Shown here: positions 7,436 through 13,226 of the stretch, piece after piece
Layout of the letters: every line of letters begins with the position of its first letter
Numbering within the stretch: position 1 is the first letter of the stretch
From: an uncultured Prevotella sp.
Lineage (GTDB): Bacteria; Bacteroidota; Bacteroidia; Bacteroidales; Bacteroidaceae
NCBI GenBank assembly: GCA_934219025.1
Contig: CAKQDG010000050.1
Location: 1 to 15,747 of the forward strand
Reading direction: 5' to 3'
DNA: 15,747 nt
Made by a program: the position numbers and the translations under genes
Notes under the pieces: generated by a model
What the model saw: only the letters and a program-made list of their open reading frames with translations
Told to the model about the DNA's origin: nothing
The model's database searches: none

Positions 7436-7512
7436 GAGCATCGCTTTTCACGAAAAGAAGCAATGCTTTTCGGGGAGAGAAGCATTGCTTTGCTCCCGAA
7501 GAAGCATTGCTT
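7436..7512. repeat. Four 11-bp palindromes at exact 22-bp spacing
   Basis: Copies begin at 7436, 7458, 7480 and 7502. Copies 2-4 read AAGCAATGCTT, AAGCATTGCTT and AAGCATTGCTT; copy 1 is GAGCATCGCTT (two changes). Each core is a 5-bp inverted repeat around one central base. The 11-bp spacers differ in sequence, so only core and spacing are conserved. Copies 2 and 3 can pair as a ~15-bp hairpin (7457-7471 with 7477-7491), and copy 4 forms its own 7-bp stem with a 3-nt loop (7499-7515). A phased set of protein-binding sites or an RNA hairpin cluster at the end of the exporter transcript are both possible. Confidence 0.85.
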
Positions 7513-7576
7513 CTTTAAAAGGTATGTCTCAACGGAGTGTTCTTTTTTTCTTATTCTGCATATTTTCCAACAGTCA

Positions 7577-8731
7577 TCATTTTTCTGCATTTCCTTCGTA
7601 TCTCATGCAGAACACCGCCATCAACACGGCTGCCACGAGGGCCATCGGCATGCCCACGAGGGCTGCATACCTGTCGGCAAGACCGGCGGCAATGGGCAGT
7701 CCGCCAAGAAAGGCTCCCACGGCGTTGCCCATGTTGAACGCCATCTGGATGCATGCTCCGCCAAGCATCTCGCCGCCGGGGGCATGCTTCAGGATGAGAT
7801 ACTGCTGCGGACTGCTCATGGCAAACATGAAGAGTACGGAGAGCACCGTGAACAGAGCGGCAAGGATGCTGAACCGCGCAAGGAGGAACACCGAAACGAG
7901 CGACACGGCGGCAAATAGCAGCATCACCGTTGCCACGCGCCCCGGCGTGTAGCGGTCGCTGAGTTTGCCGCTCATCAGATTGCCCACCACCATACCGAAG
8001 CCGGCAAGGATCATCATCACCGACATGTATTCGTGGGGGATGCCGCTGTCGCGCGTAAGTATCGGCGTAACATAGCTATAGAAGCAGAACACGCCACCAT
8101 TGCCGAGCATCGTGGCAAAGAGGATGAGCCATGGCGCTCCGCTCTTCAGAAAACGGAACTGCCCCTTATACCCGTTGCTCGGCGTTGCCTCCATCCGGGG
8201 CACCCACTTCCATATATAATATATCACGAGCAGGGAATAGAAAAGCACCACGACAAACGGCATGCGCCACGAGATATGGGCACTGAGGGCGGTTTCGAGC
8301 GGCACGCCAAGGAGGTTTGCCACCGTCATGCCGGCTATCATGATAGACACGGCTCCCGTCTGGTGGCCCTCGTCGGCAAGGCGCACGGCAACTATCGACG
8401 CCACTCCGAAATATGCCCCGTGGGGCAGACCGGAAATGAAGCGCGCCACAAGGAGCACGCCATAGCTCGGCGCCACGGCCGAGAGCAATGCTCCGGCAAA
8501 CACCAGACACATAAGGAACAGCAGTATGCTCTTGGGGCGAAACTGTTTTGCCACGGCAAGCAGCGGCGCACCGCACGTTACGCCGATGGCATAGGCAGAA
8601 ACAAGGTGGCCTGCCTGGGGAATGGTTATACTGAGGGCGGTGGCCACGTCGGCAAGAATGCCCATCATCACAAACTCTGTCATTCCCAATGCCAGAGTGC
8701 CGAAGGCAAGGGCTATCAGACTCTTTTTCAT
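7577..8731 (-). CDS. MFS exporter, DHA1 / AraJ-like
   Basis: 384 residues, the usual length for a 12-helix major facilitator protein, hydrophobic throughout. The start (MKKSLIALAFGTLALGMTEFVMMGIL) and the ALSITIPQAGHLVSAYAIGV segment are typical of the AraJ/YdhP/NepI branch of DHA1 proton-driven efflux pumps. The loop after the eighth helix retains a motif-A-like GKLSDRY; the loop after helix 2 (VAKQFRPKSI) is degenerate. RFISGLPHGAYFGVASIVA is the helix 4 motif of this branch. Substrates of relatives are varied (sugars, nucleosides, drugs), so none is assigned. It is divergent from the argE-like gene; their starts are 157 bp apart, which leaves open a shared control and possibly export of an amino-acid intermediate, but nothing in sequence proves that. 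An ATG at 8731 is the natural start, with a -7 promoter element ~45 bp upstream. Confidence 0.9.
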   Translation of the reverse strand: MKKSLIALAFGTLALGMTEFVMMGILADVATALSITIPQAGHLVSAYAIGVTCGAPLLAVAKQFRPKSILLFLMCLVFAGALLSAVAPSYGVLLVARFISGLPHGAYFGVASIVAVRLADEGHQTGAVSIMIAGMTVANLLGVPLETALSAHISWRMPFVVVLFYSLLVIYYIWKWVPRMEATPSNGYKGQFRFLKSGAPWLILFATMLGNGGVFCFYSYVTPILTRDSGIPHEYMSVMMILAGFGMVVGNLMSGKLSDRYTPGRVATVMLLFAAVSLVSVFLLARFSILAALFTVLSVLFMFAMSSPQQYLILKHAPGGEMLGGACIQMAFNMGNAVGAFLGGLPIAAGLADRYAALVGMPMALVAAVLMAVFCMRYEGNAEK

Positions 8732-8776
8732 AAATGTTTATCCGCTTTTTATTCTATACAATCTTTCTACTGGGTG

Positions 8777-8784
8777 CAAAATTA
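8777..8784 (-). promoter_or_regulatory. -7 promoter element of the MFS gene
   Basis: TAATTTTG on the minus strand matches TAnnTTTG. Around 20 bp upstream only a weak -33 (TTTCC, near 8804-8808) is seen. It lies back to back with the + strand element at 8828, so the two promoters face away from each other within about 60 bp. Confidence 0.5.
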
Positions 8785-8827
8785 CAACAAACAAGGAAAA
8801 CGGGAAAGGAATGACGGCAAAATTGCA

Positions 8828-8835
8828 TAACTTTG
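8828..8835 (+). promoter_or_regulatory. -7 promoter element of the argE-like gene
   Basis: TAACTTTG matches the TAnnTTTG consensus; no clear TTTG is seen at -33. The expected transcription start near 8840 gives a leader of about 50 nt with a strong AAAGGAG ribosome site at 8874-8880, 8 nt before the ATG at 8889. Confidence 0.6.
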
Positions 8836-8888
8836 CACTTGACAACTTTATGATTTATTTTCTGAAACAAAAAAAAGGAGTTTTTCAT

Positions 8889-9938
8889 ATGGACACAAGC
8901 AAATACGCAGCAGATGCCGTGGAACTGCTGAAAAGGCTCATCGCCACGCCGTCTACGAGCCGCGAAGAGGCTAAGGCTGCCGACATCATGCAGCTGGCGA
9001 TGGAGGAATACGGACTTTATTGCCACCGCCAGGGGAACAACATCTGGAGTATCGCTCCTGGTTACAACAAGGAAAGGACTACAATTCTGCTTAATGCGCA
9101 CATCGACACGGTGAAACCGGTGAAAACCTGGACGCGCAACCCGTTTTCGCCGGAGATTGAGGGCGACAGGCTCTATGGACTGGGGAGCAACGACTGTGGC
9201 GGCGGACTGGTGAGCTTGCTACAGGTGTTTCGCATATTATATAATAAGGAGAGGGACTTCAACCTCGTTTTTCTGGCTTCTGCCGAGGAGGAAGTGTCGG
9301 GGGCTGGAGGCATCAGTGCCGCACTGCCGCTGCTGCCGAAAATTGACTTTGCCATAGTGGGCGAGCCCACGGGCTTGCAGCCTGCCGTGGCGGAAAAGGG
9401 GCTGATGGTGCTCGACATAACGGCACGCGGAAAATCGGGCCACGCTGCCAGGGGCGAAGGGGTGAATGCCATTTACAGGGCTATCGACGATTTGTGCTGG
9501 CTGCGCTCCTACAGGTTCAAGAGGGTGAGCGAATTTCTTGGTCCTACGGTGATGAACGTTACGGTGATCAATGCCGGAACGCAACACAATGTTGTGCCCG
9601 ACGAGTGCAGGATGGTGGTAGACGTGAGAACCAACGAGCTATACACCAACGAGGAGGTGTTCGACTTTATCCGCCGCCATCTCAGCAGCGAAGTCCGTGC
9701 GCGCTCCTTCCGTCTGCACTCCTCGGGCATATCCCTGGAACATCCTTTTGTGAAGAGATGCTTGCAGATGGGCATGAAGCCATTTGGCTCTCCCACCCTG
9801 TCAGACCAGGCGCTTATGCCTTTCAGCAGCATCAAGCTCGGACCGGGCGAATCGGCACGCTCCCACTCTGCCGACGAGTTCATAAAAATCAGTGAAATTG
9901 GCAACGCCATAGATATTTACCAGAAGTTGCTCGAATAA
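8889..9938 (+). CDS. argE: M20 family metallo-deacylase, ArgE-type (N-acyl-ornithine/-citrulline deacylase)
   Basis: 349 residues from ATG 8889, chosen because AAAGGAG precedes it and homology starts there; the frame stays open upstream to 8622 but that part is promoter DNA. M20 di-zinc peptidase motifs are complete: HIDT (His71, Asp73), GLGSNDCGGG (Asp102 bridging), AEEE (Glu134 catalytic base, Glu135 metal), VGEPT (Glu159), and a final SHSADE (His326). The lid/dimer domain (~175-280) includes GKSGHAA and GTQHNVVP. It is a cytoplasmic enzyme that removes the N-acyl group late in arginine synthesis. In Bacteroides the pathway is known to use N-succinyl intermediates, so the substrate here is probably N-succinyl-ornithine or -citrulline rather than N-acetyl-ornithine; this is inference from relatives. 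No other arg gene is in view, and it stands alone divergent from the exporter. A dipeptidase-like M20 enzyme is a less likely alternative. Confidence 0.85.
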   Translation: MDTSKYAADAVELLKRLIATPSTSREEAKAADIMQLAMEEYGLYCHRQGNNIWSIAPGYNKERTTILLNAHIDTVKPVKTWTRNPFSPEIEGDRLYGLGSNDCGGGLVSLLQVFRILYNKERDFNLVFLASAEEEVSGAGGISAALPLLPKIDFAIVGEPTGLQPAVAEKGLMVLDITARGKSGHAARGEGVNAIYRAIDDLCWLRSYRFKRVSEFLGPTVMNVTVINAGTQHNVVPDECRMVVDVRTNELYTNEEVFDFIRRHLSSEVRARSFRLHSSGISLEHPFVKRCLQMGMKPFGSPTLSDQALMPFSSIKLGPGESARSHSADEFIKISEIGNAIDIYQKLLE

Positions 9939-10077
9939 AAAAAGGAACTATCCTGGGTTCGAGCCTCACGGTCAGAATTCCAGAATTTGTTCCTATAACA
10001 ATACTAAAGCTAAAAAATTATTATTAAATATATTTCAATTGGGTACAATAATCCCTCTTTATATTATCCTCGTCCTC

Positions 10078-10401
10078 TTATTGGAGAACAGGGACTAAGT
10101 CGTCTGCGCATCCGAAAACGCCTACAAACAGCTTTTGCCACTTCAATGTTTCAAAATCAAAATGATACTCCAACTTTCGGGAGGGTATCATCGCAAAATC
10201 AGAACAATTCAAAAATATAAGTTTTCCAATCAATAAAGTCCACTCAATAAAAAGCGTCCTTGATGTCAAATGTTCTTTACAAAAAGCAATTCCTACATAA
10301 TGGAATAAATTCAGCCGTTTGGGGCATCCTCTTTTGAAATGACACCGCAAATATATGCATTTTTTCTTTTCAAGAAAAGAATTGTTCGTATTTTCTGACA
10401 A
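10078..10401 (-). CDS. Doubtful hypothetical ORF or gene remnant, 107 codons
   Basis: Open frame in the AT-rich gap, product not recognised. It would have to start at TTG (10401) with no ribosome site; the first internal ATG comes only ~70 codons in. A good -7 element, TATATTTG, lies inside it at 10355-10348, which argues that transcription here begins within the ORF and that this frame is not the product. Predicted residues are rich in Phe, Leu and Lys, as expected of AT-rich noncoding DNA, though the last part (EYHFDFETLKWQKLFVGVF) looks more protein-like. Most likely a remnant or chance frame. Confidence 0.2.
   Translation of the reverse strand: MSENTNNSFLEKKKCIYLRCHFKRGCPKRLNLFHYVGIAFCKEHLTSRTLFIEWTLLIGKLIFLNCSDFAMIPSRKLEYHFDFETLKWQKLFVGVFGCADDLVPVLQ
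10348..10355 (-). promoter_or_regulatory. Orphan -7 promoter element
   Basis: TATATTTG on the minus strand, an exact TAnnTTTG match; upstream only TTG/TTTT-like sequence at somewhat short spacing. The RNA it would make reads into GAGGATGCCCC…GGCTGA and then toward the argE 3' end, with only a 16-codon ORF (ATG at about 10329) near its start. Confidence 0.35.
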
Positions 10402-10430
10402 AAACGTCTTAATTATTAACAGACATTAAC

Positions 10431-10439
10431 GGGGGGGGG
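10431..10439. repeat. Run of nine G
   Basis: Nine consecutive G in otherwise AT-rich DNA, about 30 bp upstream of the doubtful minus-strand ORF. G runs of this length slip during replication and are also hard to sequence. No coding frame crosses it convincingly. Confidence 0.9.
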
Positions 10440-10444
10440 TAAAA

Positions 10445-10487
10445 ATGAGACATGTAAACATATTTTTAAGTTTATAATGCGTCTCAT
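10445..10487. repeat. Two-part inverted repeat
   Basis: ATGAGAC (10445-10451) pairs with GTCTCAT (10481-10487) and, inside an internal loop, TAAAC (10455-10459) pairs with GTTTA (10470-10474), leaving a 10-nt AT-rich loop. No T run follows on either strand, so it is not an obvious terminator. It begins six bases after the G run. Confidence 0.5.
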
Positions 10488-10514
10488 AACTTTATTTAGA
10501 GGTACTGTAATAAA

Positions 10515-10549
10515 AAAAGCCACATGAGCGTATTACACATGTGGCTTTT
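10515..10549 (-). terminator. Rho-independent terminator of the dut-envC operon
   Basis: GCCACATG (10519-10526) pairs with CATGTGGC (10538-10545), extended by A-T pairs to 12 bp, with an 11-nt loop. On the minus strand the stem is followed directly by seven T. It lies 20 bp past the envC-like stop codon. Confidence 0.9.
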
Positions 10550-10569
10550 CATATACGAACAATCATTTT

Positions 10570-12213
10570 TTATCTTCCGAGCCATGCTTCCGGGTTCAGC
10601 TTGGCAAATCCCTTGCGGAGCTGGAACTGAAGGATATTGTCGGCACCCACAGTTCCAAGTGTCTGGCGAGTGCTCACGTGCTGTCCGCGATGAACGCTTA
10701 CGGAGCGCAGGTTGCAATATACGGAAATATAGTTTCCGTGGCGCACCATCACCACCATACTGCCGCCAAAGCCGAACACCGCACTCACCTCACCGTTGAA
10801 TATGGCGCGCGCGCACGCTCCAGAACCGCCCTGTATGTTTATGCCCTTGTTGTCGAGCTGCACGTTCTTCAGGCCCTCCACATTATATTGTCCAAAGTGG
10901 CTCACGATGCGGTAGCCGCCAGTGATAGGCATAGGCAGTCGGCCGCGGTTGCTCTCGAAGTTGCGGCTCAGTGCCATATCCTCGCTGCTCACAGTGGCTG
11001 CGGTTTCGTTTTCGCTCTTTGCCTTTGCCACTTCCTGTTCATGGCGCTTCTTGTCCACGGCGGCTTTGCGCTCGGCTGCCTCGCGGTCGGCTTCTGCCTT
11101 GCGGGCAGCCTGTTCTGCACGGGCCCTCGCCTCGGCATCACGCTTTTCGGCTGCTGCCTTGGCTGCCTCTGCCTTCAGTCGTGCCTCGCGCTCCTTGGCC
11201 TCCTGAACCCTACGGGCATTTTCCCTTGCCGCAGCCTCCGCCTCAGCTTTCTTGCGCGCAAGCTCTGCCTCACGCCGACGCTTTGCCTCGGCTGCTGCCG
11301 CAGCCTTTCGCTTTGCCTCCGCCTCGGCACGCGCCTTCGCCTTGGCAATCTCCTCGGCAATAAGCTTGTCTATCTGGGCATTGAGGGCGGCATTCTTCTT
11401 TTTCTGGTCGTCTATAATCACCTGGATGGTCTTCTGCTGCTTCTGCAGCGAGTTCACCATCTGCTGCTGCTCTGTCTGCTTGCCTTGCAACACGGCTTTC
11501 TCCTGTTCGCCCTTGTTCAGAAGGGTGTGTTTCTCGCCCTTCACGGTTTCCAGTTGCTTGTGCTTGCTGGTAATCTGGTTCTGTTTTGCTCTCACAAGCT
11601 CGCCCTGGGCTTTCTGATATGCAGCATACTCGCGCACAAAGCGCAAACGGCGGTACATCTGGGTCAGGCTCTTGGCGCTGAAGATAAACATCAGTTTGTC
11701 TTGAATTGTGCGTGTGCGGGCAAGATAGCGCATCGACTTTATATATTTTGCCTTGCGGTCGTCGAGTTGCTGTTCCAATGTGGCAAGCTGCGAACGAAGC
11801 AACGAGATATTGCCCTCGATATGATGAATATCTTTCTGTATGCCATCTATAGACTTCTGATGCTGGTCTATCTCGCTGTTTATGGCGAGCAAATCGCCAA
11901 GGCGCTTCTTCACGTCTGCCTTGTTGGCCTGAAGCAGGCGCTCCTGTTCCTTTATCTTCTTCTGCACAGCATTGCGCTGGTTCTGCAGTCCGCGTATCTC
12001 TGCTGTGGAATACGTCGCACCCTTTGCCTTGCGTTTACCCTTAGTCGCCGAAGCTTTTGTTTTAGCCTTATTTCTTCTCGCCGAAGCATTCCTTGCAGCC
12101 GATGTCTTGGAGGTTGCCGCAACCTTGGCCTTCTTTTTCGTCTGCGCTTCGGTATGCGAACATGGCAACGCCGAAAGCAACACGGCTGAAATAAATATTA
12201 GAAATTTGTTCAT
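10570..12213 (-). CDS. EnvC-like coiled-coil protein with degenerate LytM/M23 domain (amidase activator)
   Basis: 547 residues. Signal peptide (1-~24), a basic Lys/Ala linker (25-68), a long coiled coil (~70-290), a very Ala/Lys/Arg/Glu-rich helix (~285-400), and a C-terminal LytM/M23 domain (~421-547). EnvC/NlpD-type proteins sit in the periplasm and activate N-acetylmuramoyl-L-alanine amidases that split the septal wall. The M23 zinc ligands are lost: GIDI is GINI (Asn459), YxHL is YCNL (Asn501), and LHFE is LQFQ (Gln529, Gln531). It therefore should not cut peptidoglycan itself, as known for EnvC. The ~115-residue Ala-rich helix, TolA-like in composition, makes it longer than E. coli EnvC (419 residues). 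Last gene of the operon, ended by the terminator at 10515-10549 and preceded by a 60-bp gap filled with a 22-bp repeat. The partner amidase is not in this window. Confidence 0.88.
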   Translation of the reverse strand: MNKFLIFISAVLLSALPCSHTEAQTKKKAKVAATSKTSAARNASARRNKAKTKASATKGKRKAKGATYSTAEIRGLQNQRNAVQKKIKEQERLLQANKADVKKRLGDLLAINSEIDQHQKSIDGIQKDIHHIEGNISLLRSQLATLEQQLDDRKAKYIKSMRYLARTRTIQDKLMFIFSAKSLTQMYRRLRFVREYAAYQKAQGELVRAKQNQITSKHKQLETVKGEKHTLLNKGEQEKAVLQGKQTEQQQMVNSLQKQQKTIQVIIDDQKKKNAALNAQIDKLIAEEIAKAKARAEAEAKRKAAAAAEAKRRREAELARKKAEAEAAARENARRVQEAKEREARLKAEAAKAAAEKRDAEARARAEQAARKAEADREAAERKAAVDKKRHEQEVAKAKSENETAATVSSEDMALSRNFESNRGRLPMPITGGYRIVSHFGQYNVEGLKNVQLDNKGINIQGGSGACARAIFNGEVSAVFGFGGSMVVMVRHGNYISVYCNLRSVSVHRGQHVSTRQTLGTVGADNILQFQLRKGFAKLNPEAWLGR

Positions 12214-12217
12214 CTTA

Positions 12218-12277
12218 AAAGTCTATCTATTACTTCTTCAAAGTCTATCAATCACTTTTTCAAAGTTTATCTATCAC
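12218..12277. repeat. 22-bp tandem repeat between DUF4292 and envC-like genes
   Basis: Three head-to-tail copies start at 12218, 12240 and 12262. On the + strand each has the core AAAGTYTATCWATYAC followed by a 6-base tail (TTCTTC, TTTTTC, then gene sequence). The third core contains the TGA stop of the DUF4292 gene (12274-12276), and the first copy ends four bases before the envC-like ATG. The repeat therefore fills the whole intercistronic gap. Confidence 0.88.
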
Positions 12278-13197
12278 ATCATATTACCAAGTTTACCGAG
12301 TAGCGACTCCATTTTCACCTGTTTGTACTTCGATGAAACCGTGGTTTTTTCTTCCCAATCGCTGTCTGTTGATATAGTGCCGAGTTGCAGGCGCAGCATC
12401 ATCTTGCTTGCGTTCTTCACCGCCTTTGTGCTCATCGTAAGGGTGATGTCGGTAGGGAATTGTTTTGTTCCGAGCTGTTTAAAGGCGGAATAGCTACAGT
12501 TCACAGATGTGTTGCCGCTATTTCCTCCGGCATAGGTGGCATTTAGCGAATTTACAAGAGCTGTTTTGCTGTCGGCGGTCCATACATAGTTCATCTTGCC
12601 TTTTGAAAGCACCACCTTGGTTTTTGGTGCTCCTGTGAGCTGCGCACGGAACTCTTTTAGCGATGAATCCGACAAATTTTGCGTGCCGGGAACAAAAAGA
12701 TGGTTCCAGAACAGGGCCTGGAGAGCATAGAAATCAAGTCCGTTGTTTTTCAGAAAATCCACCTCAGAATATGCAGCCTTGACATATTCCTTGTGAATAC
12801 GGTCAACAAAGAGCACGTAGTCTTTGGTAAATTCCAGTCGGCCAGCCTCCATAAGTCCAAACGGAGTGATTTGGATTCTTATCACCTTGTCCTTACGCAT
12901 ATGGAGCGAACCGCCCACCGAAAGGTCATTGCTGCCCGTATTGATAGTACACTTTATCTTCGACACTATATTCTGGGCATATACGGCATTGTCTGACACC
13001 TTTCTCAGAAAGTTCATCTGCTCAATGTTCGACACGGCAGCGTCTTCTTCTACTTTATTCTGCTTCTTTTCGTTGCTCGTGGCAAGAGAAGTGTTTTTTC
13101 CCCCTTCAGCAACAACTTTTTTCGTTCCGCAAGATGTTACGGCAACAAGAGACGCCGCAGCAATCAGAAGGAACAGTCCGTTTTTTAGTTTCATCAT
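12274..13197 (-). CDS. DUF4292 lipoprotein (LolB-like family)
   Basis: 307 residues. A lipoprotein signal peptide ends VTSC (lipidated Cys23); ATGATG gives two possible starts one codon apart. After a charged linker (~25-55) the body matches the DUF4292 family found in Bacteroidetes: conserved KIKCTINTG…GGSLHMRKDKVIRIQITPFGLMEAGRLEFTKDYVLFVDRIHKEYV, followed by a beta-rich second half. The family is thought to share the half-barrel fold of LolA/LolB lipoprotein carriers, so a role in outer-membrane lipoprotein or lipid handling is plausible but not shown. The gene sits 29 bp after the TPR lipoprotein gene and before the EnvC-like gene, an arrangement I recall as common in Bacteroidales. Its stop codon lies within a 22-bp tandem repeat. 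Confidence 0.85.
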   Translation of the reverse strand: MMKLKNGLFLLIAAASLVAVTSCGTKKVVAEGGKNTSLATSNEKKQNKVEEDAAVSNIEQMNFLRKVSDNAVYAQNIVSKIKCTINTGSNDLSVGGSLHMRKDKVIRIQITPFGLMEAGRLEFTKDYVLFVDRIHKEYVKAAYSEVDFLKNNGLDFYALQALFWNHLFVPGTQNLSDSSLKEFRAQLTGAPKTKVVLSKGKMNYVWTADSKTALVNSLNATYAGGNSGNTSVNCSYSAFKQLGTKQFPTDITLTMSTKAVKNASKMMLRLQLGTISTDSDWEEKTTVSSKYKQVKMESLLGKLGNMM

Positions 13198-13226
13198 AAT
13201 TTCTTGCTTTTCCTTACTCGTTTATA

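Larger units (their letters stand above)
7129..7576. other. 448-bp intergenic region: promoter, small palindrome, phased palindrome array
   Basis: No gene is supported here. It holds the leader and promoter of the 7128 gene (7129-7265), an AT-rich stretch with a 13-bp palindrome ACTGATTATCAGT (7387-7399), and the four-copy palindrome array at 7436-7512. Short ORFs crossing the array are in frames broken by the 22-bp period and carry no recognisable protein. No canonical terminator follows the exporter gene that ends at 7577. Confidence 0.7.
9939..10569. other. 631-bp AT-rich intergenic region without a convincing gene
   Basis: Between the stops of argE and envC. In order: a tRNA-T-arm-like stretch within a weak foldback (9944-9993); a very AT-rich stretch (~9995-10075); a doubtful minus-strand ORF (10078-10401) with a promoter-like element inside it (10348-10355); a run of nine G (10431-10439); a two-part hairpin (10445-10487); and the terminator of the envC operon (10515-10549). 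Its base composition is clearly more AT-rich than both flanking genes, which may mean a decayed or acquired segment. Confidence 0.65.

Noticed and set aside
7436..7512. CRISPR array
   Set aside because: Repeat cores of 11 bp with 11-bp spacers are far too short, and no cas gene is nearby.
7402..7918. Short ORFs on both strands crossing the palindrome array
   Set aside because: The repeat period of 22 bp changes frame at each copy, and no ribosome site or family similarity is seen; one frame also runs far into the exporter gene as antisense.
8033..8830. + strand open frame of 265 codons opposite the MFS exporter
   Set aside because: Antisense to a clear 12-helix transporter; the translation is His/Arg-rich with no recognisable domain.
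8622..8888. N-terminal extension of the ArgE-type protein
   Set aside because: The extra 89 codons cross the divergent promoter region and part of the exporter gene; a good ribosome site and the family N-terminus place the start at 8889.
9944..9993. tRNA gene
   Set aside because: Only a T-arm-like stretch is present; acceptor, D and anticodon arms are missing.
10290..10340. TPP riboswitch on the minus strand
   Set aside because: GGATGCC…GGCTGA recalls its 5' half, but the conserved GAACCTGAT and the GCGNAGGGA-type half are absent and no thiamine gene follows.
10678..12189. Long + strand open frame (503 codons) opposite the EnvC-like gene
   Set aside because: It is the antisense of a GC-rich, Ala/Lys/Glu-rich coding sequence, which seldom makes stops on the other strand. 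The product is a Leu/Cys/His-rich string without any domain, and the sense gene has a signal peptide and a clear family.
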